NCBI GenBank assembly: GCA_902617515.1 | Contig: CACMWX010000003.1 | Span: 1 to 64,000 of the forward strand | Source: an uncultured Alphaproteobacteria bacterium | GTDB lineage: Bacteria; Pseudomonadota; Alphaproteobacteria; HIMB59 | Direction: 5' to 3' | DNA: 64,000 bases | Part shown: in pieces, positions 9,420 to 18,323 of the stretch | Layout of the letters: every line of letters begins with the position of its first letter | Numbering within the stretch: the first letter of the stretch is position 1 | Translations under genes and position numbers: made by a program | Notes under the pieces: generated by a model | Database searches by the model: none | Seen by the model: only the letters and a program-made list of their open reading frames with translations | What the model was told of the DNA's origin: nothing

Positions 9420-9695
9420 CTACTTAAATTCTATCTCAATAAATTTATAAATAAAATCATTGTTATTAAATACATTGTGGTTAACTCCCTTTTCTCTAAA
9501 GTAGGATCCACCTTTTGCTAGTTTTGAAATTGTCTCCTCACCATCATGATTAACAATTTTTAGCTCCCCATCTAACAAGGGCACTACCACATAATCGTAT
9601 TCATGAATATGCTGACCAGTTGAGTCCCCAACTTCAAAAGACCACTCTGTAACTCTAGTTTTTTGATTATCAATCATGACATTGGCTTTAGCCAT
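9420..9695 (-). CDS. Small single-domain cupin protein
   Basis: A 91-residue cupin. Histidines and glutamate expected of cupin motif 1 are seen in GQHIHEYDYVVVPLLDGE, and the second motif in GVNHNVFNNND. The ATG at 9695 starts 5 nt after the preceding stop; a longer in-frame reading would run over most of that gene and adds no recognisable fold. It lies between an unknown 119-residue protein and the lactonase-like hydrolase, within the dimethylformamidase run. A role as metal-dependent isomerase/lyase or small-ligand sensor is possible. Confidence 0.72.
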   Translation of the reverse strand: MAKANVMIDNQKTRVTEWSFEVGDSTGQHIHEYDYVVVPLLDGELKIVNHDGEETISKLAKGGSYFREKGVNHNVFNNNDFIYKFIEIEFK

Positions 9696-9699
9696 GTCG

Positions 9700-10059
9700 T
9701 TAGATATTTCTACAGGGTACGCTCTCAGCTTTTTCAGCCTTAAGAGCTTCGGCAGCTTTTGTTGCTTTTTCAACTGAGTCGAAAACAAGTTCAGGAAAAA
9801 GAACAAAAGGTTTTGCTCTATCAGCACTGAGCTGTCCAACACACCAGGTTTTACCGGGTTCAACACACATGACCATATATGTCCCAGGAATAGGGCCATA
9901 ATGTCTATTATTCAAAGCAAAAAGGCACTCTGCCATATCGTTTAATTTATCGATGTCTAGATTTTGAAGTGCTTTTTTTTCTAATTCATTTAACGGAGTA
10001 TCCAGAGCGCCAAGTGTCTCTTTCCCCCATGGAATCTCCTGCATATTTTGTTTTTTCAT
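9700..10059 (-). CDS. Conserved-looking 119-residue protein of unknown function
   Basis: No family recognised. The protein has a central hydrophobic, Cys-containing segment (GTYMVMCVEPGKTWCVGQLS) and an Ala/Lys-rich C-terminal helix. It has no signal peptide or membrane span. It starts 3 nt downstream of the dimethylformamidase large-subunit gene and is followed 4 nt later by the cupin, so it is almost certainly cotranscribed and probably works in the same amide-degradation pathway, perhaps as an accessory or third subunit. Confidence 0.7.
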   Translation of the reverse strand: MKKQNMQEIPWGKETLGALDTPLNELEKKALQNLDIDKLNDMAECLFALNNRHYGPIPGTYMVMCVEPGKTWCVGQLSADRAKPFVLFPELVFDSVEKATKAAEALKAEKAESVPCRNI

Positions 10060-10062
10060 AGT

Positions 10063-12417
10063 TTAAGGTAAAGGTCCGTCCTTTAAGAAACCTTTAAGCG
10101 TATTTTCCATTATTCTAGAGACATTATTATTGTAATTATTGTGTGAGAGACTACCGCACCAAGCCAAAGACCCTGGTGCAAACATTGCTCCATTGTTAGG
10201 TGTTTTATAGTAAATCATATCAGCTCTGACCATTGGATTTTCATGACCACCACCATAGTAACCACGAACAGCAAAGTGTATTTCCTCGTTAACTTGCAAC
10301 ATCATATTAGAGTGATCCTGCGAGCGAGCCAAATAATAAGCATTATGTGGGGTTCCAAATTCTAAGTCGTATCTGTCTAACTCCAAACCGGCAGCTCCTC
10401 CACCAACTAAACCAAAATCACCAATCACCTCATCTGCTCCAATCCCCTCAAAGATCCATGAACATTCAGGTTTAAAACTATCTTCTTCTCTTTTGTAGTA
10501 TGAGGACACGTCAAATCCATAAGATGTAAAAGTTAACCCACAAACTTTAGAAGGTATTCTTCCTCGAGCTCTCCACATACCTCCATATTTACCATCAAAA
10601 GCATTATTGTATTCACCTGGGTTAGATGTCCATGCTCTTGTGCCTGCTTCACCTTTTCGAACTTCGGTAATATTAGGGTTGTCAGGATGATACTCACTAA
10701 TCCAATAAAATCCATCTGATCCTAGATAAAAACATCTACCACCCTGCATTTGATATGACTCTAGAGCATCCATATATTTCTCAGATGAATACTCAGGGTG
10801 ACTTCCAGTCATCACAACTTTATAACGATTTAATAAATTTATACCTTCATGTTCCAAATCCTCGTCTGTCAGAACATCAAAATCAAAACCTTTTTCTTCT
10901 AGCCAATCAGTAAGATGTAAGTCGGCATTGAGTTGCCATAATGAAGGAGAAAGCCAATGTCTGTATTTGGGTCTCATATTAAGGATTGGTCTTAGTCTTG
11001 ATGATATTGATACACCATGTCCGTCTGAGTGAAGTGAATAAGTTGATAGCCCGTATTCTCTATGTTCATTTAAATATAAATCTGCTGGCTCAAGCACAGG
11101 CACTTTACCTGCAAGCAATTGTGCTACCACAGAGTTGGTTCCAAGATTATCATTGGAGTAAGCCATGTAACTATTAGTAGGCAATAAGAATAAAGTTTTT
11201 GCTGTTGCTGTTCCCTTCGGAGGTTTAACACAAAATGGAATATAGTCCTCATTTTCTGATTCCTCTCGTCCGTCTACTCTTAGTCTTGCAGCGTAGACAC
11301 CACTTTTTAATCCCTCAGGTACTTTTAAAGTAAAGTCTACATCCCATCTTGCATCGTCTATATCATCGTCATGAAAATGAATTGCACCATATTCCTCAGG
11401 TTTATGATGGAAAACCATTTCATCCGCTGTCCAGTTATGTCCTGTCATACCTCTGTTTGGCATATTAATAATAAATCCGTGGTGATTATTTGGAGAAGTA
11501 TCAACAATCTTTGTTGAGGCAATGTTTTTGCCAATATTCGCATGAAAATCCCAGGCACCTACGACTGTTGACCTGACAGTGGTATTACACTCATCATAGC
11601 TTGATGCAAGTGTTTCAATTTCAGCCTTCGATAGCGCAATATTAGATAATCTAGGTCTGTCTATCTTTCCATTAAATGTCTTTGTTTGCTCAGGTAATTC
11701 AATAGGGTGAGGTACCTCTTTAAAATGTCCGCCAGAAATATGTCTACCTGATCTATTGTTGAGTGTTGTGGCAGCAATTAGCAATGGAGCGTCATTAGCA
11801 GCAGGTAAAACTGAGCTAGTGGTCTCAATAATAGCTGAGGTTTCTTCAATTGGATTCAAAATAGCCATACCTAAGCCACCATTTGTAGATGTAACTCTAG
11901 GTTCTTGATGAAGGGTAAGCCTTCTCGATTGAGCATCAAATGTTGCAATAACCAGATACCAGACCTTTCTTAAAAGCTTTTTTTCTGAGGAGACAGTAAC
12001 AACCTGAGAGCCATCACCAATTTCTACAGATAAACAGCCTTCATCATTAACGAAAAGGCCATAGCCTTTTTTTTCTTCTTCATTAAATTTGGTGAAAATT
12101 CCTTGTCTGCCTTTGTCAGGGGTGGTTGGGAAAATGTAAGCCTGCATAGTGAAGCTTTCTAAATTTAAATTATCGTGTTGGGGCATGATGATATATGATC
12201 CACCATGTATTCTCTGGTTTTTCCCTTGATAGGTTCCATTGCAACTAGCATCTATTTCGGCCTCTTTATATCCTGGGCCTTCAGGATTTGTATCACCGTG
12301 TATTAAGCGGACTAATTGAACTTCATAACTGTCATTGTATTCAGCATTAATATAAAATTTAACCTCTTCGCCAGGGTGAGCTGAGTACTTATCACTATAA
12401 CCTGTTATTTTTAACAT
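10063..12417 (-). CDS. N,N-dimethylformamidase-like large (catalytic) subunit
   Basis: A 784-residue protein close to the size of known dimethylformamidase large subunits. An N-terminal beta-rich stretch (about 1-70) is followed by a LamG/concanavalin-like region (about 70-270) and a C-terminal catalytic domain (about 400-784). The mononuclear iron site reported for the Paracoccus enzyme uses two Tyr and one Glu plus a nearby His (Tyr399, Tyr440, His519, Glu521, from memory). Here Tyr420 (SYMAYSN), Tyr460 (LSTYSLH), and His540/Glu542 in GSHPEY keep nearly the same spacing. The enzyme would hydrolyse an N-substituted formamide or similar amide in the cytoplasm. It overlaps the small-subunit gene by one base. 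The natural substrate may not be DMF itself. Confidence 0.87.
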   Translation of the reverse strand: MLKITGYSDKYSAHPGEEVKFYINAEYNDSYEVQLVRLIHGDTNPEGPGYKEAEIDASCNGTYQGKNQRIHGGSYIIMPQHDNLNLESFTMQAYIFPTTPDKGRQGIFTKFNEEEKKGYGLFVNDEGCLSVEIGDGSQVVTVSSEKKLLRKVWYLVIATFDAQSRRLTLHQEPRVTSTNGGLGMAILNPIEETSAIIETTSSVLPAANDAPLLIAATTLNNRSGRHISGGHFKEVPHPIELPEQTKTFNGKIDRPRLSNIALSKAEIETLASSYDECNTTVRSTVVGAWDFHANIGKNIASTKIVDTSPNNHHGFIINMPNRGMTGHNWTADEMVFHHKPEEYGAIHFHDDDIDDARWDVDFTLKVPEGLKSGVYAARLRVDGREESENEDYIPFCVKPPKGTATAKTLFLLPTNSYMAYSNDNLGTNSVVAQLLAGKVPVLEPADLYLNEHREYGLSTYSLHSDGHGVSISSRLRPILNMRPKYRHWLSPSLWQLNADLHLTDWLEEKGFDFDVLTDEDLEHEGINLLNRYKVVMTGSHPEYSSEKYMDALESYQMQGGRCFYLGSDGFYWISEYHPDNPNITEVRKGEAGTRAWTSNPGEYNNAFDGKYGGMWRARGRIPSKVCGLTFTSYGFDVSSYYKREEDSFKPECSWIFEGIGADEVIGDFGLVGGGAAGLELDRYDLEFGTPHNAYYLARSQDHSNMMLQVNEEIHFAVRGYYGGGHENPMVRADMIYYKTPNNGAMFAPGSLAWCGSLSHNNYNNNVSRIMENTLKGFLKDGPLP

Positions 12418-12845
12418 TACTCTTCCCCGCTATACTCCTCAAGTAGTCTGTTAATTCTTTTTAAAAATATTGCATGTTCACATGCTTCCTCAGATGAATA
12501 AGAGTCTTCAGTAATTTCAACTGGCTCACCTCTAACTCCTGTTGTTATTCCAACTCTGTAATCTTCATGCCTTCTTAAACAAACAGTTACAAAACCATTT
12601 TCTTTACTTCCTCTTCTTAACTTATCTAATAATGTTTGGAGATCTTGACTGTGCTGAATAACGCCGTGGTCTCGAGTAGCAGCCCTTCCAATCGGAGTTG
12701 CTCTATGCTCTTCAATTAGAGATTTTAATTTTTGAGGATCTCTCAACATTTTTAATATGTATTTTTTGGTAATAAAATCATCAGTGTGTTTATGCCCTTT
12801 ATTTAATTGGACGTTTGACGGGTGCTTATAGCTGTAATCAGACAT
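12417..12845 (-). CDS. N,N-dimethylformamidase-like small subunit
   Basis: A 142-residue soluble, charged protein matching the size expected of the dimethylformamidase small subunit and placed directly upstream of the large subunit with a TAATG overlap. It contains a HRATPIGRAATRDHG segment and a helical, acidic C-terminus. No catalytic motif is evident, consistent with a structural partner in the (alpha-beta) assembly. The assignment rests on size, operon position and general resemblance rather than a diagnostic motif. Confidence 0.72.
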   Translation of the reverse strand: MSDYSYKHPSNVQLNKGHKHTDDFITKKYILKMLRDPQKLKSLIEEHRATPIGRAATRDHGVIQHSQDLQTLLDKLRRGSKENGFVTVCLRRHEDYRVGITTGVRGEPVEITEDSYSSEEACEHAIFLKRINRLLEEYSGEE

Positions 12846-12950
12846 AATTCTATTTTAGATATAGTTAACCTTTCGCACAGTTTTTTGTTCCAAATAATGA
12901 AACACAATACGAAAAATTCTTATTCCTCCTCAGTTTTAAGTACTTTATCA
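12846..12950. other. 105-bp gap between symporter and dimethylformamidase genes
   Basis: The largest gap within the minus-strand run. It could hold a second promoter for the amidase genes. No convincing -35/-10 pair was found. On the minus strand the first 33 bases past the symporter stop read as an acidic peptide tail in another frame. Confidence 0.4.
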
Positions 12951-15005
12951 TCATAATGCATAAACGGAAAGTATTACAGTTGCCACAGCCATACCTATTA
13001 ATATAAGTGGCCAACCATACCCTCCTCCCATTCTGTCAATATAGTTTCCTTGCTCCTCAACATCGTCAGGTGCCAAATGTTCATCACCATTTAGTATGGG
13101 TTTTTTTGGCAAAGTCGATAAGTCCATCTTATTGGCTAAAAACCAAATTAGAAATATACCCGCTACCCACCAAATTATTTGGTAAGCCCATAGTGAAGGG
13201 ACTCCCATCACCCAATTATCATAACTTTGATCCGCACTACCAAATATTAAGTTTCCGAAAATTAACCCTGGGCCGATAGAAAAGAATGCCCAAATTAAAA
13301 AGAAGACATAAGCAAGAGATTTTATTTTTTTTCTTGATGGGTGAATACCCATATGTTCATTTAAAAAATTATGAAATGACGCTCGATGTTCTTTATCTGT
13401 ATCATTACTTGCAAATATAGAGGATAAAAAACATACAATCACATTAAAGAATAAACCCCATAACCCAGAGTAGATTGTTAGTGGCCATCGCCCCCAAGGA
13501 AGAGAATTTCCTGTTAGCTTATGACCAAAAGTTTCAGCTAAAGTTACAAAACCTAATCCGGTGATGAGTCCAAGAATTGCCCCACCTCTTGTGATCCATT
13601 TAAACCAAAGCATTCCAAGTAAAACAGGAAACAATTGGAAACCAAAAGCGATTGCTAGTCCACCAAGTAGTATTAGAGAAGTTTCAAAAAAAGTTGCAAG
13701 ATACAGTGCCGCTAAGCTTAATAACAACATCGCTAACCTAGCAACTAATAACTCCCTTTTCCATGTAGGGTTACTATCGATATATGGTCTATAGAGATCT
13801 CTTGCCACCATGCTGCCTGAGGTCATTAAAAAAGCAGATAATGTAGATTGAAGGGCAGCAATTATGGATATTGCTAAAAATCCAACAATGATTGGTGAGA
13901 GATTACTGAAACTTTCAACAAACACATAAATTAAAGATGATATGTTTTGTAGACTTAGCTCAGGGAATATTTGGTTAATGGCAAAACCATTTGAATTAAC
14001 AATACTATTAGCTCCAAGAAGATGTGCTCCTACACCTAATAAAGGGGCGAATATAAATAAAAATATTCCAACAACAGCACCTGAACCCCAAACTTGATAA
14101 AAATAAAATGACCTCGGTGATTTTACTGAATAGCTCCACATCGAAAATGTAGGAGAAAGCACAATACCCATATAAGAGAGAGTAAAGGATAAAATCATAA
14201 CTGCTGTCCAAGGTCCTCCTAATGGGTTGTTTTTTCCAATACCTGCAACCCACTGAATTACACCAGGAACGTTGAAATATCCTGAAATATCACCGCCTCC
14301 GTAACCTCCAGTAGTTCCCCAAGCTCCGAAAGATATAAAGCTATTCGCCATAGATAGGTCTTCAAAAAAACTTAAACCTCCTAAGTAATTAAATACACCA
14401 ACACCAAGTGCTAAGAAAAAAACAAAAAATAACCATGATTGAACAACGCTTACACTCACCATGGGTTTAAATCCACCAGATACTATATAAAATAAGACAA
14501 CAGCAGTTAGTGCCCACATTGCAGAGTCTCTAGTTATTTCACCTCCGCTAATAAACTCTACAACATTACCTGTTGATCCAATAATTATACCAAGAAATGG
14601 AACAGCAAAAAATAATCCGATTATTAGTACTACAATTCTAAGAGTATTACTTTGATAATATTTATAATACATCTCTCCTGGAGTGATAAAATTAAATTTT
14701 CTACTTAGCATCCACTGCCTTTTAAAAAATAGTATACTTCCGAGAGGAATTGTTATTACAATTGCAGCAGTAGCTAGAAAAGAGTATCCATCTGCATAAA
14801 TTAATGATGGAAAAGAAATGATAGTTATGCCTGCAAATGTAGTTACTGTTGCAGAGAAAAAGAATACCCAAGGAGATACACTTCTATCTGCTAAATAGTA
14901 AGCCTCAGGGGTTTTATTTTTTCTAAGAGTTCTAGCTCCCCAAAAAAGACAAAAGCTTATATATAGGACAAGAAAGAAAAAAAACCAATAAAGATTAGCG
15001 ACCAT
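12951..15005 (-). CDS. Sodium:solute symporter (SSS family), long form
   Basis: A 684-residue inner-membrane transporter. The first helices hold the typical SSS pattern, AYYLADRSVSPWVFFFSATVTTFAGITI, and about 13 helices follow to residue 530. An extra region of about 150 residues contains two or three further helices (near 560-590, 610-630 and 660-684). It lies between an alpha/beta hydrolase (14 nt) and the dimethylformamidase small subunit (105 bp), so it probably imports the amide or acid substrate of that pathway with Na+. A possible frameshifted cytoplasmic tail just past its stop is described under findings. Confidence 0.88.
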   Translation of the reverse strand: MVANLYWFFFFLVLYISFCLFWGARTLRKNKTPEAYYLADRSVSPWVFFFSATVTTFAGITIISFPSLIYADGYSFLATAAIVITIPLGSILFFKRQWMLSRKFNFITPGEMYYKYYQSNTLRIVVLIIGLFFAVPFLGIIIGSTGNVVEFISGGEITRDSAMWALTAVVLFYIVSGGFKPMVSVSVVQSWLFFVFFLALGVGVFNYLGGLSFFEDLSMANSFISFGAWGTTGGYGGGDISGYFNVPGVIQWVAGIGKNNPLGGPWTAVMILSFTLSYMGIVLSPTFSMWSYSVKSPRSFYFYQVWGSGAVVGIFLFIFAPLLGVGAHLLGANSIVNSNGFAINQIFPELSLQNISSLIYVFVESFSNLSPIIVGFLAISIIAALQSTLSAFLMTSGSMVARDLYRPYIDSNPTWKRELLVARLAMLLLSLAALYLATFFETSLILLGGLAIAFGFQLFPVLLGMLWFKWITRGGAILGLITGLGFVTLAETFGHKLTGNSLPWGRWPLTIYSGLWGLFFNVIVCFLSSIFASNDTDKEHRASFHNFLNEHMGIHPSRKKIKSLAYVFFLIWAFFSIGPGLIFGNLIFGSADQSYDNWVMGVPSLWAYQIIWWVAGIFLIWFLANKMDLSTLPKKPILNGDEHLAPDDVEEQGNYIDRMGGGYGWPLILIGMAVATVILSVYAL

Positions 15006-15019
15006 AACTCAAACTTGAA

Positions 15020-15883
15020 TTAAGAGTTGTAATCAGTCTTTTCCTTAATAATTCTGAGTGCCTCTAATAAATATACTCTAAAGACTTCATGGTTTTCACT
15101 CATCGGGAAATGACCAATATCTCTCATTTCAATATAAACTCCTCCTTTTATTTGTCTGGCAGTATCTTCTGTTGCTTCGGGAGGGGTTAGGTAGTCATAA
15201 GTACCAGTCAGCATGATAACAGGGCACTTGTGACCATCGATATTTTGAAGCTCATCTCTTAAATCATGATCAACTGAATAAAAATGAAGGTCTCCTTTAA
15301 AAGCCTCTGATCCTTGAGTGTAATAATGCCAAGTTAACCATCTATCCATATCTGGAGATTGTGGGGCCATTAAATCCCAAACACCACTACCACACACTTG
15401 AGCTGCATTGGCATGAGGATGCCTCCACCAATCAATATAAAAGCCAGGGGAATAATGCGCAGCCTCTACAGGAATGACAGCTTTAAATTTATTTGGATAC
15501 TTCAGAGCTAATTGAAGAGCCACGTTTCCTCCAAAAGAAGAACCCATAAATATAGGGTTTTCAAGGTCTAAGGCCTTACAAAGTTCTACAATAAAATTAC
15601 AGTAATGCTCTGCTGTTAATTTGTACTCTTCTTTCCACCATTCTGTATTATGAGGTGGATCTGATTTACCATGTCTTGGAAGGTCGTAAGCGATAACTTG
15701 ATAATTTTGAGTAATTTCTTCATCTTCCAGTAATCCTCTCCACTGATGATTGTGGCATCCAGCAGTATGCTGACATACTAATGGAGTGCCTTTTCCATTT
15801 GAAAGATAAAAGACTTTATACTGTTGACCATCTACCTCGATGGTAACGTATCTACCTATTGGGTCATGATGTTTTACTGCCAT
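15020..15883 (-). CDS. Alpha/beta hydrolase
   Basis: A 287-residue alpha/beta-hydrolase-fold enzyme. The nucleophile elbow is GSSFGG with Ser116; the acid is probably Asp230 in LTGTYDYLTPP; the catalytic His258 is in RDIGHFPM. An oxyanion-side motif HTAGCHNHQWRG and the strand IAYDLPRHGKS are also typical. It would cleave an ester, amide, lactone or C-C bond. It lies between an SCP2-like gene (25 nt upstream) and the Na+/solute symporter (14 nt downstream), suggesting it hydrolyses the imported compound or a pathway intermediate. Confidence 0.85.
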   Translation of the reverse strand: MAVKHHDPIGRYVTIEVDGQQYKVFYLSNGKGTPLVCQHTAGCHNHQWRGLLEDEEITQNYQVIAYDLPRHGKSDPPHNTEWWKEEYKLTAEHYCNFIVELCKALDLENPIFMGSSFGGNVALQLALKYPNKFKAVIPVEAAHYSPGFYIDWWRHPHANAAQVCGSGVWDLMAPQSPDMDRWLTWHYYTQGSEAFKGDLHFYSVDHDLRDELQNIDGHKCPVIMLTGTYDYLTPPEATEDTARQIKGGVYIEMRDIGHFPMSENHEVFRVYLLEALRIIKEKTDYNS

Positions 15884-15908
15884 AAATTTTTCCTTTCAAT
15901 TCTCTTGA

Positions 15909-16298
15909 TCATACTGGAACTCCTGATTGTCTTAGCAATTCAAATTGAACAGTAAAGTTTCTAAGATTTTGCATTAAGACTAAATGATTGCCCTCGATTT
16001 TAAGGTCTTCTCTAAATGAGGCTGCATAGATACCATGAAACATAGGTTTTGGAACAGGCTTTGCAAATTCTCTCCATGTTTGCTCTGATGCCCTTAATGC
16101 AAAGTCATATGGATCTAAACCTCCAGGGTTGGTATTAATATTTTTTACCTTTCCATCATGCATCTCGATAATTACTTTCACACTACCCATGTCGAAAAGA
16201 AATGAACAAGTATAATATTTAGCCATCGCTTTTATAGTTTCATCTTTTTCAGTGAGCTCTTTATATTTTTTTGCCCAGGATTTTACATCTATACTCAT
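15909..16298 (-). CDS. SCP2-like sterol/lipid-binding-domain protein
   Basis: A 129-residue soluble protein that resembles the SCP2 sterol-transfer fold: a central VKVIIEMHDGKVKNI strand pair, then WREFAKPVPKPMFHG, and a C-terminal HLVLMQNLRNFTVQFELLR helix. Proteins of this kind bind hydrophobic or acyl ligands. It is spaced 9 nt from the flotillin gene and 25 nt from the hydrolase gene. A link to membrane lipids or to a hydrophobic pathway substrate is possible. Family assignment is from pattern only. Confidence 0.6.
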   Translation of the reverse strand: MSIDVKSWAKKYKELTEKDETIKAMAKYYTCSFLFDMGSVKVIIEMHDGKVKNINTNPGGLDPYDFALRASEQTWREFAKPVPKPMFHGIYAASFREDLKIEGNHLVLMQNLRNFTVQFELLRQSGVPV

Positions 16299-16307
16299 GT
16301 TTTATAC

Positions 16308-18296
16308 CTATTTCTTTTTCCTGGGTGTCTTTGTGGCTTGTTCATCAAATCTCATATGCTTATCCTTCTTAGGATCATCGTAGTCACCTAAAATATTCCT
16401 GATATTACTTGCCTCACCGGGCGACATACCAATTTCTTTTAAAAGACTATCTAAGAACGGTTGTTGTGCTCTATATCGAAGAGCAGAATTCACAACATTA
16501 TCTGCTAAAGATCCTTTTTTGGAATATCCACCTGAGGACGCAGAGGGGTTATCAGCGTTGCCACTTCCTTCAGCACCTCCTCCTTGACTAAATCCAGGTA
16601 ATCCATTTACATCGACAACTTTAATTGAGTCAATGTTTTGCATTGGTCTAACCCATTCTCTAATAATACCCTCAATTTTTTCAGCGAGTTTTTGTCTAAG
16701 CGCACTTCTTCTACTTGCATCACTTCTAGCATTTTCCGCTTCATTAAGGGCTTTTTTGCCAGCTGCTTCAATTTCATATCTAATTTTTGCAGCCATCGAT
16801 GCTAACTTTTCTCTCTCAGCATTTTTACTAGCGTCTATTACTCCAAGAGCTTTTGTCTTCTCAGCTTGTTCAACATCTCTAATGGTGTTTACTTTTTCCT
16901 CAGCTTCTACAGCCTTAGCGCGAGCATTTTCTTCTTCCATTTTAGTTTTTAAGACTGACTTAGATTTTTCTAGAACTTCCATTTGTTTTTGCTTTTCTTC
17001 AATTTCTATTCTTTTTGCCTTTTCAATATCTAAGACTCTTGTCTCTTGCTCAGCAGCAATTTTGAACGCATCAACATTTTTCTGTTGAGCAGTTTTTGCA
17101 TTTTTAATTTGCTCCTCAGCCATAATATAAGCCTCTTCAGACTCATACCTTTTTCTAGCTTCTTCTTTTGCTGTTTGAGCTTTTTCCTCAGCAAGTTTGA
17201 TATCAACTGATCTTTGTTTTTCTAGACGACTGAATTCAACATCTCTTTCTAATTCAAGAATAGTTTTTTCTGTCTCAATATCTTTTTGTTTAATCTCGAT
17301 AGAAGTTTGTTGTTTAAACTCATTTTGTTCTTTTCTTCTTTTCTCAATTTCTTGGATAAGTTTAGTTTCTTGTAAACTTTTTTCCATCTCAACAAAGTCT
17401 TTCTTGCTAATCTTTGCAATCTCAATATCTTTTTCTGAAGAGATTTCAGCCAGCTCAGACTCTTTGTCTTTCTCAGCTTTTGTTTTTACTGTCTCAGTAT
17501 TTTCAATAGCTCTTTGTTGTTCGATTTCACGTTTTTGTTGATACTTTGAAAATTCTTCCTCTTTTTCAATTTCAAGAGTTTGCTTGATAGACTGGAGGTT
17601 TTTATTTCGAATACTTACCTCTGTATCTTTCTCAATATCATTTCTTTTCTTTTTACGTGACTGAGTAAATTCTGTTATTTGAGTTAAACCCTCAGCATCA
17701 AATGTATTTGAAGGGTCGAATACACCCACGGGTGCTTGGTTAAGAGATGTCAATGAAACAGTCTCTAACTCCAAACCAGTGTGCTTAATGGCTTCTTCAA
17801 CATGAGCTGCAACATTTTTAATGTACTCAGATCTATTCTCTTGAATTTCATCAAGGCTCATTTTTGCGGCTACAACACCTAGTCCATCAACAAATCGACC
17901 TTGAACAAGCTCCTTTAAATGATCAGGCTCTAATGTTCTATTTCCCAATGTTTGCGCAGCTATTGAGACAGCTTCAGTTGTAGGCGCTACTCTAACGTAG
18001 AATTCAGCGGTTACTTCAGCCCTCATTCTATTTTTTGTGATAAAAGATTTACTCCCGTTTCGTTGAACCTCTATACAAAGAGTTTTCATACCCACTGAGG
18101 TAATGTTATGAATAATAGGCAAAACGAAGGCACCTCCGCTGATCACAACTTGTTCACCTCCCATACCAGTTCTAACAAAAGCTATTTCCTTTGAGGAACG
18201 CCTGTACAGCCAATGTAGCAAGTAAACTATAATTGCTATTGCTAACGCTATTAAGATTATTATTGCAATAATATCTGCACCACTAGTAATGTTCAT
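16308..18296 (-). CDS. Flotillin/YqiK-type SPFH-domain membrane protein
   Basis: A 662-residue protein with an N-terminal membrane helix (about residues 8-30), an SPFH/band-7 domain (about 35-205, with FVRTGMGGEQVVISGGAFVLP), and a very long charged coiled coil (about 215-540) rich in Glu, Lys, Ala and Gln. A glycine/serine linker and basic C-terminus follow. This is the normal flotillin layout; flotillins form large membrane scaffolds that organise other proteins. A full AGGAGGTGA ribosome site lies about 12 nt before the ATG. The gene follows the rhodopsin by 27 nt, so the two are probably cotranscribed; scaffolding of rhodopsin in microdomains is a speculative link. Confidence 0.93.
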   Translation of the reverse strand: MNITSGADIIAIIILIALAIAIIVYLLHWLYRRSSKEIAFVRTGMGGEQVVISGGAFVLPIIHNITSVGMKTLCIEVQRNGSKSFITKNRMRAEVTAEFYVRVAPTTEAVSIAAQTLGNRTLEPDHLKELVQGRFVDGLGVVAAKMSLDEIQENRSEYIKNVAAHVEEAIKHTGLELETVSLTSLNQAPVGVFDPSNTFDAEGLTQITEFTQSRKKKRNDIEKDTEVSIRNKNLQSIKQTLEIEKEEEFSKYQQKREIEQQRAIENTETVKTKAEKDKESELAEISSEKDIEIAKISKKDFVEMEKSLQETKLIQEIEKRRKEQNEFKQQTSIEIKQKDIETEKTILELERDVEFSRLEKQRSVDIKLAEEKAQTAKEEARKRYESEEAYIMAEEQIKNAKTAQQKNVDAFKIAAEQETRVLDIEKAKRIEIEEKQKQMEVLEKSKSVLKTKMEEENARAKAVEAEEKVNTIRDVEQAEKTKALGVIDASKNAEREKLASMAAKIRYEIEAAGKKALNEAENARSDASRRSALRQKLAEKIEGIIREWVRPMQNIDSIKVVDVNGLPGFSQGGGAEGSGNADNPSASSGGYSKKGSLADNVVNSALRYRAQQPFLDSLLKEIGMSPGEASNIRNILGDYDDPKKDKHMRFDEQATKTPRKKK

Positions 18297-18323
18297 ACCT
18301 ATTTATCACCTCCTAAGTTGATG

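Noticed and set aside
9696..9899. Longer N-terminus for the cupin gene
   Set aside because: The extra 68 residues would overlap the preceding gene and match no fold; the ATG at 9695 follows that gene's stop by 5 nt.
10986..11177. Small plus-strand frame within the dimethylformamidase gene
   Set aside because: No ribosome site or protein features; antisense to a well-supported gene.
16633..17541. Two plus-strand frames rich in Ser, Phe and Leu
   Set aside because: They are the antisense image of the flotillin coiled coil (Glu/Lys codons complement to Phe/Leu/Ser); no start signals.
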